Assembly (NCBI RefSeq): GCF_963675165.1
Contig: NC_087390.1
Location: 6,354,319-6,418,318 of the forward strand
DNA from: Halichondria panicea
Taxonomy: Eukaryota; Porifera; Demospongiae; Suberitida; Halichondriidae
Reading direction: 5' to 3'
DNA length: 64,000 nt
Shown here: in pieces, positions 1 to 11,725 of the stretch
Numbering within the stretch: position 1 is the stretch's first letter
Layout of the letters: the number at the start of each line of letters is the position of its first letter
Made by a program: the position numbers and the translations under genes
Notes under the pieces: generated by a model
Databases searched by the model: none
Seen by the model: the letters and a program-made list of their open reading frames with translations, nothing else
What the model was told of the DNA's origin: nothing

Positions 1-836
1 ATACACATGATATTACTGTGTATGCACATTACCCCCCCCCCCCACACACACACACATGATATTACTGTGTATGCACATTGCCCCCCCCCCCCCACACACA
101 CACACATGATATTACTGTGTATGCACATTACCCCTCCCCCCACACACACACACACACATGATATTACTGTGTATGCACATTACCCCCTCCCTCACACACA
201 CACACATGATATTACTGTGTATGCACATTACCCCCCCCCCCCCACACACACACACATGATATTACTGTGTATGCACATTACCCCCCCCCCCACACACACA
301 CATGATATTACTGTGTATGCACATTACCCCCCCCCCCACACACACACACATGATATTACTGTGTATGCACATTACCCCCCCCCACACACACACACACACA
401 CACACATGATATTACTGTGTATGCACATTACCCCTCCCCCCACACACACACACACACATGATATTACTGTGTATGCACATTACCCCCTCCCTCACACACA
501 CACACATGATATTACTGTGTATGCACATTACCCCCCCCCCCACACACACATGATATTACTGTGTATGCACATTACCCCCCCCCCACACACACACACATGA
601 TATTACTGTGTATGCACATTACCCCCTCCCCCCCACACACATATGATATTACTGTGTATGCACATTACCCCCCCCCCCACACACACACACATGATATTAC
701 TGTGTATGCACATTACCCCCCCCCCCCCACACACACACACACACACACATGATATTACTGTGTATGCACATTACCCCCCCCCCACACACACACACATGAT
801 ATTACTGTGTACATATATTACCCCTCCCCCCACACA
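1..836. repeat. Minisatellite in a calaxin intron, about 17 units
   Basis: The core tgatattactgtgtatgcac recurs about 17 times at 45-57 bp spacing. Cores are joined by a C-run of 7-14 bases followed by a (CA)n run of variable length. The array ends directly on the 3' splice site (cacacag) of the first calaxin exon in the window, so it fills the end of an intron. The His/Pro/Thr-rich open frames across it are repeat artefacts. It probably continues beyond the left edge. Confidence 0.95.
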
Positions 837-837
837 G

Positions 838-1869
838 TTTCTAAGGATGAGATTGAGCAGCTACTATACACGTATCGAGCCATCACTGGTGACCCCAACG
901 GACGAATAGACAGAATCAAGTTCCGGGACCTACTACAAGACCACTTCCACATGAGTGATGACTTCTTTATGGATCGTGTGTTCCGTGCATTTGATAAGGA
1001 CAGTGATGGCTACCTCAGTCACGAGGAGTGGGTGGTTGGTATGATCACCTTCATCAAGGGAGATCTGGACAGTGACATTGAGTGTGAGGCATAGCCAGCC
1101 ATTATTGTAACTGGCTTTCCAGTATAGCTACCATGCAATGTAGATATTAATTTGCCACGTACTGATAACTCAACTAATTAGTCGGCCATTTCCTAGTGCC
1201 AATCGTTTGGTTGATAGAAACAATTCTTGATACTGAATTTTAATTTCAGTTATTCTGGGTGACAAAATTCTTATAGCTTTTTCCAACATTATTATAGCCA
1301 TATATTGTAGCCACAGATATTATACGTATAACTATTAGGCCCTCGTCATCCATTGCCCCTGTCCCTTTTATTAGATTGCTTTGGAGTGTACGACCTCAAC
1401 GATGACGGCTACATCAGTCGTGAGGAGATGTTTCAGATGCTCAAGAACACGATGCCCAAACAGTTGACAGAGGAGGACCCTGACGAGGGCATCAAGGAGA
1501 TAGTGGAGGGCATGGTCAAGAGAATGGTGAGACAGAGACTACCTTATATAAACGGGTACTAATTTTAGCGAATTTGTAATTAACGCTAAATTAAGTACGC
1601 GCTAATAATAAAACGCAAGTAAAAAATTATGAATCTCAAAATTTTTTTAAATGCACTTTTACATTACATTGTATATACACATGTATCTGTAAGTACATTT
1701 ACGACATCGTTCCGTTTCTCTGCAGGATCATGACAATGACTCAAAAGTGTCACTGGAGGATTTCAAGAAATCTATTGAGAACGAGCGACTGTTGATTGAA
1801 GCATTTGGACCTTGTTTACCAGACTCTACCTTGTTAGAGGACTTCTCAGCTAAAATATTCAATAGCTAG
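838..1869 (+). CDS. CLXN: Calaxin (EFCAB1-like) EF-hand protein, 3' part
   Basis: Calaxin is an axonemal calcium sensor tied to outer-arm dynein and needed for normal ciliary beating. Three exons are in the window: 838-1083, 1375-1526 and 1726-1869, with GT-AG junctions. The 5' exons, about 20 residues in the human protein, lie to the left. Three EF-hand loops are visible: [28 protein letters not shown] and [13 protein letters not shown]. The tail EAFGPCLPD is nearly identical to human EFCAB1 as remembered, as are [18 protein letters not shown] and [13 protein letters not shown]. The first exon starts with two bases that complete a codon from the missing upstream exon. The terminal exon has been copied several times downstream. 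Confidence 0.93.
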
Positions 1870-2158
1870 TGGCCATTATTATTATAGTGCTTGATACTGC
1901 ATTACCTGTGATATAATTATATATATTATGAGTGCTATAATTGATTGGAGCTTAATGTCAGAGTAGATCTATAGTGTACTTAGAGTGATGTGTATTGAAG
2001 ATTGAGTGGGTGCATGGCTCTGCAGTATATATCAACAGATATCAGATAAAATGTAACTATATAATTATAAGCTATGTACGGAGGGGTATATAGAGCTACA
2101 GAACTTTCTACTCATTACATGCACATAATGTTTCAGTTAAGTTTCAGAAAAATACTTA

Positions 2159-3014
2159 TTAAATCAGTAGGTTTCGAGTATAAGGACACTTGGTGACAGT
2201 CAGTGTGCAGACCGCATTATTACTTGGCGAGAATGAGCTGTGACTACCACCACTGGGATAGGTAACTTCACAGGAGCAGTAAATATTGTTTCCACTCTTC
2301 CAGTATGAGGTGGATGTGAAGTAGCTGGTAAAGGAAAAATCACACAAAATGCTGGATGTGAAGTACTGTGTGTCCTGTATGGGATTGATATGGTTATGAG
2401 CTGTACACTTGATCATGTGATTATAGTGTATTAGGGCTTGGACTTACTCCACGATTGATGGACACACCACTAGTGCTGCAAGAGTGATAACTAGTGGTTG
2501 ATGATGTTGACATCGTACAAGTCCTGGTCTCCTGGATACAGCCCTCATAGAGGTTGATTGTGCGGAGACGGTCCAAATCTTGACGAAGGTTGTTCTGTGC
2601 CAAAGTTGAGGTCTGTATTAAGCTCTGCATGCTGGCTATCTGGGATTCTTTAGCAGTGTTAGTTTCCTCCAGCTGTTGAATCCTCAACAACAACAGATTA
2701 TCTCCGGCAGTGCTTGCACTTGATTCAGTGTTGTCTCCACCACTGGCCAGAGGACTGTATATGATGACAGCCACCAGAGACACAACTAGAGCAATGACCA
2801 GAAATACAGTCATCAGAGCAATCACAACACATTTCCACCTCTTGATTTTAGTGGAGATTTGACCAGCTAGTTGGGATTTGTCCTCAACTTCAATGCGGTT
2901 AGGGCGATTGATTGTCATGTAATGAGATTGTTGTTCCTGCATCTCGACGTGCTCGTACAACTCTTGTTCTTTGTTTGGCTGGTGACTTGTTTTAGCAGCT
3001 GGTTGACGACTCAT
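2159..3014 (-). CDS. Type II membrane protein, Cys-rich ectodomain, subtype 1 (copy A, intact)
   Basis: Two exons: 3014-2448 and 2374-2159, in phase, giving 260 aa. The start MSRQ is chosen because paralogues D and H start the same way; an in-frame GTG 21 nt upstream is not needed. Order: a polar cytoplasmic N-terminus with a Tyr motif (YEHVEM, about residues 20-25), a basic stop (KIKRWK), one hydrophobic segment at about 62-86, a Ser/Thr-rich linker, a short coiled coil at about 107-153 (RIQQLEETN, NNLRQDLDRLRTINLYEGC), and a Cys-rich C-terminal domain across the splice junction ending CTLTVTKCPYT. Positive charge before the membrane segment and no signal peptide suggest type II topology. 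I do not recognise the family. A trimeric receptor or ligand is possible from the layout but is only inference. Confidence 0.8.
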
Positions 3015-4344
3015 CTTCTCAACTAATTGGGTCACATCACATATAATGTGTATTTATAGCCTTTATGGTGCAGCAATGTGCGTACATGTCTAGAGCATAA
3101 TTATCATATTGATAGGGGGAGGTAAACAGTTCCTGTTTGTTGCTATGATAATAGTGAAAGCAAACGCCCACATTATACAGTAAACATGCACACGTAGACT
3201 ACATTAAGCACAAAACAGATGGACTGTATCTGCCACCAAGTCACAATAAGTTACATTATATAGTTCATATTCTGCTATTGTGCAGCACTGTATCTACTGT
3301 TACAGTATAGTAATTTCTGTGCAATTGTGTGTGTGCCTGAGTGGATCTGCAAAATATCAATCGACATTGAAAGTTGGGTACTGGATGGCTGTGCTTATAG
3401 CTACCTATAATTATATCTACATTGGAACTTGACTAGGCGTTCTTTCAGATAGCGAACGGCTGGTCTCGAGGCTATACCAGCTACTGAGGGAGGGAGGTTA
3501 TCATTATTCATTATTGTGACATCACTTCCTGTAAAACCCCATTTCCTGTTAATTAAAAACACAACAACACAAACTATGGCGGCGGCCGTCCCTGACGGGA
3601 GGTCGGGTTGCAAGCTCATCTGGGATTTGTCCTGCTGCATTATGTAACACTGCTATGAATATTGTTATTCTCAAGTGGGTGTTAACCGACTTGATGACGT
3701 GTAGACCATAGCCTACACTGCATGCGGTTTCGCAACTAGATGCAAACGGAAGTGTAACCAAGCACGTGAAAAGTGCTTCAATCTGATAGGGCGCCACTAT
3801 AGTGGCGCTAGAACAAATCCCAGATAGGCTTGCAACCCGACATCCCGTTAGGGACGGCCGGGTTGCAAGCCTAGCTATGGCACAAATTGAATCACTATCT
3901 ACTGTCTAAGTACACAGAAACAACCTTCCACTATAGCAGACCTTCTTGATTCCGGACAGAGGACAATTAAGCTTTGTGCTCCCAAAACTGACCAACTTGG
4001 CTCTCTGTGCAAAACTGCCTCTTATAATTATAAAAGACGAACAGGAAACCACATTATGCCCAACAATTATGCCATGCCATATTGGGCATAAAATAATAGT
4101 ACTATAATTATACAACATAATTATTAATAGAAATAAGCAAAAAACTGTATGCAGGTAATTGGGTATGTGTTTGGAGTTCAGTGCCAGAGTGGTAAATTAT
4201 TCTCATAAACTCATGCACATAATAATTTATAGTAAAGGGTAACATCACAATCTATGCAGCTATAATTATCTATTGAACTACTTGAACTACACACAATGTC
4301 ATAAGAGAATTCAGTTTCAGCAAAATACGTATTATCAAGTCAGT
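3015..4344. other. Intergenic region between copies A and B
   Basis: No coding region is supported. It holds a fold-back element (3583-3861). The stretch from about 3300 to 3410, which includes tttctgtgcaattgtgtgtg, recurs at about 13384-13505 between copies F and G. That makes this spacer part of the duplicated unit. Confidence 0.6.
3583..3861. mobile_element. Fold-back MITE with about 50-bp arms
   Basis: The left arm (about 3583-3632, ggccgtccctgacgggaggt then cgggttgcaagctcatctgg) is the imperfect reverse complement of the right arm (about 3812-3861, ending gttagggacggcc). It lies in the spacer between two membrane-protein copies. No coding capacity is seen, so it is probably non-autonomous. 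Confidence 0.75.
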
Positions 4345-5345
4345 TCAGTTGAGGAGGTTTTGAGTGTAAGGACACTTGTGATAGTCAGTGTGCAGACGGC
4401 AATACTTCCCAAGGCTACTGAGCCATGACCATGACCGTCGGGACACAGTCACAGCGAATATAATATTGTTTCCACTCTTGTAGTACGAGGTTGACACAAA
4501 GAAGCCGGTATTGGACAGATCACCATAATATACTGGATGTGAAGTACTCTGTGTCCTGCATGCATGTGGGATTGATACCACCCTCAATGTATGTAGATAT
4601 ATAATTATGATAAATACACTTACACCAGGATTGATGGTTATATCTCCAGTTTGACAGCCGATCCAGTAAGGATTAATTGGAATTGGCAACGTACAAGTCC
4701 TGGTCTCCTGGATACAGCCCTCATAGAGGTTAACTGTGCGGAGACGGTCCAAATCTTGACGAAGGTTGTTCTGTACCAAGCTCAGGTTTTGCATTGAGTT
4801 CTGCACAATAAGAAACTGTGAGGAGACAGTATCATCATAGTCCGATTGCCGCTGAAATTGTACTTATACCCTGCATCTCATTTGGTACAGTGGATCTCCT
4901 TTTATTATGACGTACACTTTGGGAAACAAAATTTTGGCCATCATAATTATATATAGAGGCCTTTATTGAGAGGTTCTTTTGCACACACTGTGACTGTGTT
5001 CATTTGGGACCTGGGTGGCTGGCCTTAATATCACAGTTGGCCTTCAGGAGTGGCCAGTAGGAGGGTTCCATGCACTTACAATAGCAAATCCCTGTAGTCA
5101 CCACCACTCTTGCAAATTTGATTTTGTTATAACCATAAGTACATACATATAACTATAGCAATCTACTACACTAGAAGAGCTGTATGATGACTGCCACCAG
5201 AGACACAACTAGAGTACAGGCCAGAAATAAAGCATTAGTGCAATCACAACAACATTCCTCCTCTTGGTTTTAATGGAGATTTGACCGAGTATATGTAGTT
5301 GAGAACTGTCCTCAACGGGGTTGGGGTGAATTGTGGTCATGTCCT
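4345..5345 (-). pseudogene. Membrane protein paralogue, subtype 2 (copy B, broken)
   Basis: Homologous to copy E. Exon 1 keeps the coiled-coil end and the subtype-2 signature (LPIPINPYWIGCQTG), with its donor after 4624. Exon 2 (about 4345-4557) has one extra base next to the first conserved Cys (TTATGGTGATC where copy E has TTGTGTGATC), which makes a TGA, and later length changes. The membrane region (about 5165-5345) lies apart and has lost one base relative to intact paralogues, bringing a TAG into frame. A 5' region with a start is not found. Confidence 0.85.
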
Positions 5346-5529
5346 GAGATTGTTCTAGGAATCAATTTTCTTCTTTCTTGAGGTCCTGGTAAGCCACATA
5401 ATACAATAAATAATAACAACAATAGATACATGTAAATAAGTCTTTTCTTCTCAGTGACTTTATATAGATAAGCTAACTTTAATATAAAATTCATTATAGA
5501 AACTAATATAACACTCTAATACTTTTGAG

Positions 5530-6290
5530 CGAAAGCAAAAACACGGCGAGAGGCATTAGCACAGCGCCAGCTTGAACACTAGTATATCCAGTTTGACAGC
5601 CGATCCAATAAGGATTAAATGGAATTGGCAACGTACAAGTCCTGGTCTCCTGGATACAGCCCTCATAGAGGTTGACTGTGCGGAGACGGTCCAAATCTTG
5701 ACGAAGGTTGTTCTGTACCAAGCTCAGGTTTTTCACTGAGTTCTGCACAATAAGGAACTGTGAGGAGACAGTATCATTATAGTCCGATTGCTGCTGAAAT
5801 CTTATACCCTGCATCTCATTTGGTACAGTGGATCTCCTTTTATTATGACGTACACTTTGGGAAACAAAATTTTGGCCATCATAATTATATATAGAGGCCT
5901 TTATTGAGAGGTTCTTTTGCACACACTGTGACTGTGTTCATTTGGGACCTGGGTGGCTGGCCTTAATATCACAGTTGGCCTTCAGGAGTGGCCGGTAGGA
6001 GGGTTCCATGCACTTACAGTAGCAAATCCCTGTAGTCACCACCACTCTTGCAAATTTGATTTTGTTATAACCATAAGTACATACATATAACTATAGCAAT
6101 CTACTAGATCTACACTAGAAGAGCTGTATGATGACTGCCACCAGAGACACAACTAGAGTACAGGCCAGAAATAAAGCATTAGTGCAATCACAACAACATT
6201 CCTCCTCTTGGTTTTAATGGAGATTTGACCGAGTATGTAGTTGAGAACTGTCCTCAACATGGTTTGGGTGAATGGTTGTCGAGATTGTTA
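5530..6290 (-). pseudogene. Membrane protein exon-1 remnant, subtype 2 (copy C)
   Basis: Direct tandem duplicate of part of copy B. The segment from about 4640 to 5345 reappears at about 5585-6290, offset about 943 bp and nearly identical, including the lost base in the membrane segment. Copy C therefore arose after copy B had decayed. It has no exon 2. The 139-residue open frame at 5503-5922 is a by-product and not a gene model I would keep. Confidence 0.85.
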
Positions 6291-6589
6291 TTCCTGCATG
6301 TCCATACAGTTGTTCATACACCTCTTCTTCTTTGCTTGGCTGTCCTTTCACTGTGTGACTTATCATGTTTAGAAGCTTGGCTATATATACTTATCTCCTC
6401 AACTGATGTGTGTAATATAAATCATGCAAATCATAATTATTTATATAGCATACTAGCAATTATTGCATGGACCACCTTGTATGTAAAATCACAGTATATA
6501 ATTATTATAACAAACAGTATACATCTGCCATGAAGTCATAAATTTAAGTTTATAGTTGTCTCATGTGATGTCTCACTGCGTATTACGTA

Positions 6590-6675
6590 CTGAGAACGAG
6601 TGACTGTTAGTCTGTTAGTTTACCAGACTCTATACCTTGTTAGATCTGAAATTTCTCAGCTAAAATATTCAGTGC
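6590..6675 (+). pseudogene. Remnant of calaxin terminal exon (unit 2)
   Basis: The text from gagaacgagtgactgttagt to ctcagctaaaatattc matches the calaxin last exon (1776-1860) with gaps and no open frame. It is fused to a stretch (about 6525-6585) like the sequence downstream of the HPRT terminal exon at about 16665-16715 and 12497-12545. This marks a unit boundary of the tandem array. Confidence 0.8.
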
Positions 6676-6947
6676 CTAACACTTAATGAGAATGCAGATA
6701 TTGTATCTTAATGCCAATTAAAGCAAGTCAATTAGTGCAGTCAATACTGGGTGTTGGGTATGTGTGTGGGTGATCATGACTCTGCAGTAAACTTCAACAA
6801 CGCATCATATACTCCAAAAATCAGGTATACAAGCAATTAATTAGGGTGACAGACAACATTATATACACCAGCGTATACACGTAACTACTCATGCATTGTT
6901 TCACAATCTCAGTTTAGTACATTTCAGCAATAATAGTTGAAGTCAGT

Positions 6948-7761
6948 TTAGTTGAGGAGGTTTTTAGTATAAGGACACTTGGTGACAGTCAGTGTGCAGA
7001 CAGAATCATAGACAGAGAATGAGCTGTGACCATCACTACTGGGAGCAGTAACTTTACAGAAGCAGTAAATATTATTTCCACTCTTGTAGTATGTGGATGA
7101 TGTGAAGTAGCTGGTATAGGAAAAATCACACACTATGCTGGATGTGAAGTACTGTGTGTCCTGTATGGGATTGATATGGTTATGATCATGTGATTATAGT
7201 GTATTAGAGGCTTGGACTTACTCCAGGATTGATGGTCACACTACCAGTGTTACAAGTGCGATAAGTACTCGTTGATGATGTTGACATCGTACAAGTCCCG
7301 GTCTCCTGGATACAGCCCTCATAGAGGTTGATTGTGCGGAGACGGTCCAAATCTTGACGAATGTTGTTCTGTACCAAAGTTGAGGTCTGTATTAAGTTCT
7401 GCATGCTGGCTATCTGGGATTCTTTAACAGTGTTTGTTTCCTCCAACTGTTGAATCCTCGACAATAGATTCCCAGTGTCTCCATCGCTGATCAGAGGACT
7501 GTACATGATGACAGCCACCAGAGACACAACTAGAACAATGACCAGAAATACAGCAATTAGTGCAATCACGACACATTTCCACCTCTTGATTTTAGTGGAG
7601 ATTTGACCGGCTAGTTGGGATTTGGCCTCAACTTTAGGGCGATTGATTGTCATGTAATGAGATTGTTGTTCTTGCATCTCAACGTGCTCGTACAAATCTT
7701 GTTCTTTGTTTGGCTGTGGTTTGACCTGGTGACTTGTTTTAGGAGCTAGTTGACGACTCAT
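6948..7761 (-). CDS. Type II membrane protein, Cys-rich ectodomain, subtype 1 (copy D, intact)
   Basis: Two exons: 7761-7222 and 7160-6948, joined in phase, 250 aa. It starts MSRQLAPKTSHQ and has the same layout as copy A: a Tyr motif (YEHVEM), basic KIKRWK, a membrane segment with core VFLVIVLVVSLVAVI, a coiled coil (SRIQQLEETNTVKESQIA), then GCIQETGTCTMSTSS and a Cys-rich exon 2 ending CTLTVTKCPYTKNLLN. The splice sites (gtaagt donor, catacag acceptor) are the same as in copies A and H. No frameshift or stop is seen, so this is one of two clearly intact members. Function unknown. Confidence 0.8.
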
Positions 7762-8718
7762 CTTCTTAATAGTTTCTCATCACATGGTTTTTGTAAATTG
7801 ATGAGGCCTCTATACAATAATTATTTTAATGATATTCATTACACAAACAAAATTACATCATGCAGTAATTGAACTTTTGGTTTCTTAATAAGGGGTGTGG
7901 CTCATTAATTTAGACCACACCCCGAACATGATGAATACTGAACTTCTTTGGGAAGCCATGAGGGGGCTGATGAGAAACTGCTAATCTACTTTGCCTGGCC
8001 TAATTGAGTCACATCACATAATTATTGTAGCCTTGAATCCATGCCGATTAAAACACGTATTTTAATCAGCGTGGATTTAAGGCTACATCACATACTGTGT
8101 TTTTATGGTACAACACTAATGTGCATGTCTATATTATAGCATTGATAATTAATGATAGGGAGGTGAACAGTTTCCGTTTGTTGTTTTAATTACAGTAGAT
8201 AATGAAAGCAAACCACATTTAATACAGTAAACACACATGCAATAAGCATAAAACAGATGGACTTCATCTGCCATCAAGTTGCAGTAAGTACTCATGGTAC
8301 TTAAAGTGCGAATTTCAATCGACATTGAAGGTGGGTGGGTGGCTGTGCTTAGCTATCTATAACATTACCGAGTCACATTACATAATAATATACAGTAGCT
8401 CATTGTAGAGAGTATAATTATGCGTTGTAGTTGAGTGGGTGCATGGTGGTTCTGCAGGACATTCACAACATAAATTATATGAACTGAGTCATGATTATGC
8501 AGGGTAACAAAGTATAATCTATATATATCTACATGGAGTTGAGTGCATGTGTATACAGTGGTTTTGCAGGACGTCATATAATGAACTCACGCACATAGTA
8601 AAGGGTAACGAACTAAATCTATCTATCCAGCTATAATTATACACACATTCGATTGTTGAACTACACACAATGTCACAAGACAATTCAGTTTCAGTAAAAT
8701 ACTTATTATTATGTCAGT
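7762..8718. other. Spacer between copies D and E
   Basis: No gene is supported. It contains a short palindromic element (8025-8088). The stretch at about 7820-8010 has weak similarity to the MITE at 11199-11526 (gagaaact, actttgc, tggccta). The stretch at 8270-8360 resembles spacers next to the other paralogues. Confidence 0.5.
8025..8088. mobile_element. 64-bp near-palindromic miniature element
   Basis: It starts tgtagccttgaatccatgcc and ends gcgtggatttaaggctaca. The halves pair over almost their full length with a centre around acacgtatttta. It could be a fold-back MITE or a structured regulatory hairpin. Confidence 0.6.
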
Positions 8719-10120
8719 TCAGTTGTCAATGAGAAGGTTTTGAGTATAAGGACACTTGGTGACAATCAGTGTGCAGACTGCATTACTTCCCGAGGCTACT
8801 GAGCCGTGACTATCACCATTGGGAGGAGCAGTAATATCACAGTCACAGCAAATACTGTTTCCACTCTTGTAGTACGAGGTTGACACAAAGAAGCCAGTAT
8901 TGGACAGATCACACAATATACTGGATGTAAAGTACTCTGTGTCCTGCATGCATGGGATTGATACCCTCAATGTATAATTAAAGCTAAGTATAATTATATG
9001 TATATATTATTATGATATAAATACACTTACACCAGGATTGATGGTTATATCTCCAGTATGACAGCCGATCCAATAAGGATTAATTGGAATTGGCAACGTA
9101 AAAGTCCTGGTCTCCTGGATACAGCCCTCATAGAGGTTGACTGTGCGGAGACGATCCAAATCTTGACGAAGGTTGTTCTGGATCAAAGTTGAGTTCTGTA
9201 TTAAGTTCTGCATGCTGGCTATCTGGGAGGAATGTGATGCCAACATCATTGTGATAGTGTCTTCCCTAGAACTATCTCCGGCAGTGCTGGTATTTGATTC
9301 AGTGTTTCCATGCAGATCCACCGCTGACCAGAGGACTGTATATGATGACTGCCACCAGACACACAACTAGAGCACAGGCTAGAAATACAGCCACCATTAG
9401 TGAAATCACACAAAACTTCTCTCTCTTAGTTTTAGTGGAGATTTTACCGACTAGTTGAGAACTGTCCTCAACGCAATTAGGGTAAATGCACTGTTAAAAA
9501 CGGTGTGTTGAATAGCACACTACTTTTCACAGGTAATTTTTAGTGTGTGTTAATGTGCACACCTGTGCATATCTGTGTTCACTGACACTCAATTGTGTGT
9601 AATAGAACACTCAACTGCACAGTGTGTAACTGAACACTCCTGACATTCACCTATGGACAAAATTAGTTTAAGTACAAGGTGCTAATGTTAAAGAATTTTA
9701 CTCAATGACATCGCTCTAAAATCTCATTGGTTAGTTTGTAGTTTTCTCACTTCACTGCCACATGTTTCTCTTTGAAACTCAAGAGAACCAGCTTGGAGAA
9801 GTTGGAGCTAGCTGAAGCAACAACTTGATCTAGTCTAGATATATAATGATATAATAGTATCTACCAGTTCTCCAAGGTCTTTTGGTCAAAGAGAGATCAA
9901 TCCAGCACCCAAAGACGCGAGGACACGAGTGTATCAAAGCAAGACAGCTGTACATATAGCCAGGAGTACTCAGTCCTGATAATAGCAGCCATGTAAGTCA
10001 TTTGTTATACACTATAGAGGTTTATCTTAATCTTTTTACACAGGGAGCTCGTCTACATGTCTATGCCAGTGAATAAGAACCAAGAACAATGTCAATTCTT
10101 GATGTGAGTATATATACATG

Positions 10121-10593
10121 TACCGTATTCACCCGAATTACCGGGACACAATTTTAAAAATAATTATATGGCTTGCAGTGTCCCTTGAAGAAAAATTACG
10201 TTAAAGTCGAAGTGTCCCTTGTATTAGGGTGTCCCGTAGTAATTAGAACGAATATTCCCACATTTAAGGTACGTACGCGGCCTCGATTCTAGTACATGTA
10301 GAATCCAGGAGTTTCTAAGAGTTTTGAGTCTCTACCGAGCTGTGTTGAGAATGACTAGACTATCTAGATCCGTTCCTTTGCCTACCCCCTCTTGCTGATT
10401 ATTGTGTCTAGGAGCTTTCTCCACTAAGCAACGAGCAGCCCCTCCCCTTCTAGTCACGCTCCCGCATTACGCATGCTCTTTTTTGTTCTAATTACGTCTA
10501 AAAATATTTACATTTCCTGTTGTTCCTTAATATAGAGTGAAAAAATTACCTAAGTCCGAATTGTCCCTTAGAATAGTTCGGGTGAATACGGTA
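10121..10593. mobile_element. MITE nested in the transposon, 17-bp perfect inverted repeats
   Basis: Begins TACCGTATTCACCCGAA and ends with its exact reverse complement. The outermost TA on each side may be the target duplication. The interior is AT-rich with no gene. It shares the (T)ACCGTAT start with other elements at 32604 and 36163. Confidence 0.85.
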
Positions 10594-10784
10594 TACACGT
10601 ACTGAATATTTCTCTGTCTAATTATTATTATGATGCCTATAAATGTATTCATCCAGGCTGAAGAATGTGGAGACAAACATGAAGAGCCCATGACAAGCAT
10701 GGTATCCGTCAGACTGCTTTAGCAAAGAAAATTCTTCAATTATGTGACTTTGTACAAAACTTGGTATAATTATACTGCTTAGGT

Positions 10785-11725
10785 TTCACCAAGGGCGTAT
10801 ACAGAGAAGAGGGCATGCAACTCGCCCAATTCTCAGAATCATCCGACTTCGTATTGAGCTATTTTTAGAACTGCCCACAAAACGCCCACGCGTAATCTTT
10901 GACCGCACAAGGTAAATCAAAGTCTTTTTTATATCTGTGCTAGCTAGCTAGCTCGATTGCAGCATAGTAAAACTAGTTCTCAGCAGCAGTATGGCTCGTA
11001 CTAGCAGTGTCAAAGGCAAACCATCCAACAGTTGCAACTCCAAGAAGATGAAACCTAGGTACAATAAACCTGTCTTCCTGAGTCTCTGGTACTTCTTAAC
11101 AATGCGCCCAGCACTTAACTTCCCGCTCGAAGGGGTTGTCTTGGACCTGGCTGGACTAGGACTGGTCATGACACTTCTCTAAAATAATACTCCACTGTTA
11201 GGCCAAGCAAAGTCAATTTGTAGTTTCTCAGGCTATTATTCCTAAAATAGCAAGCGGATTGAGGCATTTGATAAATATTAATGATAATGATATTCATAGA
11301 ATTTTAATTGAAAACACACCCCTAACTTCCTCAATAAGCGGAAGTGCATAATTTTCACTTATTAATTTTAGTCATAATTATATTCATGACCAAAAAACCA
11401 TACAAGTTTATCCTTTTCTTTTAGTGCCTTTAATTTGAGGTCACGTGATATTTAACTTTTTTGTAAAGCTGCCAATTTCCAAGCGCGAGGGCCTGAGAAA
11501 CTACAAATTGACTTTGCATGGCCTTAGCTAGCTAGCTAGCAAAGGCTAGGCAGCTCTGATGTACACGCCCATAATTATAACTCCGTAAACAACACCGCCC
11601 ACTTGTTCACGTCCGTATACTGGATTCTATTTTTAGCATATCCGGTCTCTGATACGAAGTCGGATGAGTACGTAGGGTACATAGTGAGTTGCATGCCCTC
11701 TTCTCTGTATACGCCCTTGGTTTCA
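10785..11725. mobile_element. Nested element with long imperfect inverted repeats
   Basis: The left end (about 10785-10870: ccaagggcgtatacagagaa, then gagggcatgcaactc and cgacttcgtat) is matched in inverted form at about 11640-11725 (gagttgcatgccctcttctc, then tgtatacgcccttgg). The arms are 80-120 bp with indels. Two overlapping short frames inside (10948-11182, opposite strands) resemble nothing I know. Confidence 0.7.
11199..11526. mobile_element. Innermost nested MITE, 35-bp inverted repeats
   Basis: The left arm (ttaggccaagcaaagtcaat, then ttgtagtttctcaggc) pairs with the right arm (gcctgagaaactacaaattg, then actttgcatggcctta) with about two mismatches. It lies inside the 10785-11725 element, giving three levels of nesting within a dead gene. 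Confidence 0.8.

Noticed and set aside
1-836. CRISPR-like repeat/spacer pattern
   Set aside because: The 'spacers' are C-runs and CA dinucleotides, not unique sequence, and the context is an animal intron.
7-909. Long His/Pro/Thr-rich open frames over the left minisatellite
   Set aside because: They follow the repeat period in several frames at once and end at the calaxin acceptor; they are products of (CA)n and C-runs.
5312-5494. Short open frame with a hydrophobic stretch (minus strand)
   Set aside because: It lies in the decayed spacer between pseudogene copies B and C and has no counterpart in the other units.
10948-11182. Two overlapping short open frames on opposite strands inside the nested transposon
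   Set aside because: No family resemblance, no splice context, and they lie within the arms of an inverted-repeat element.
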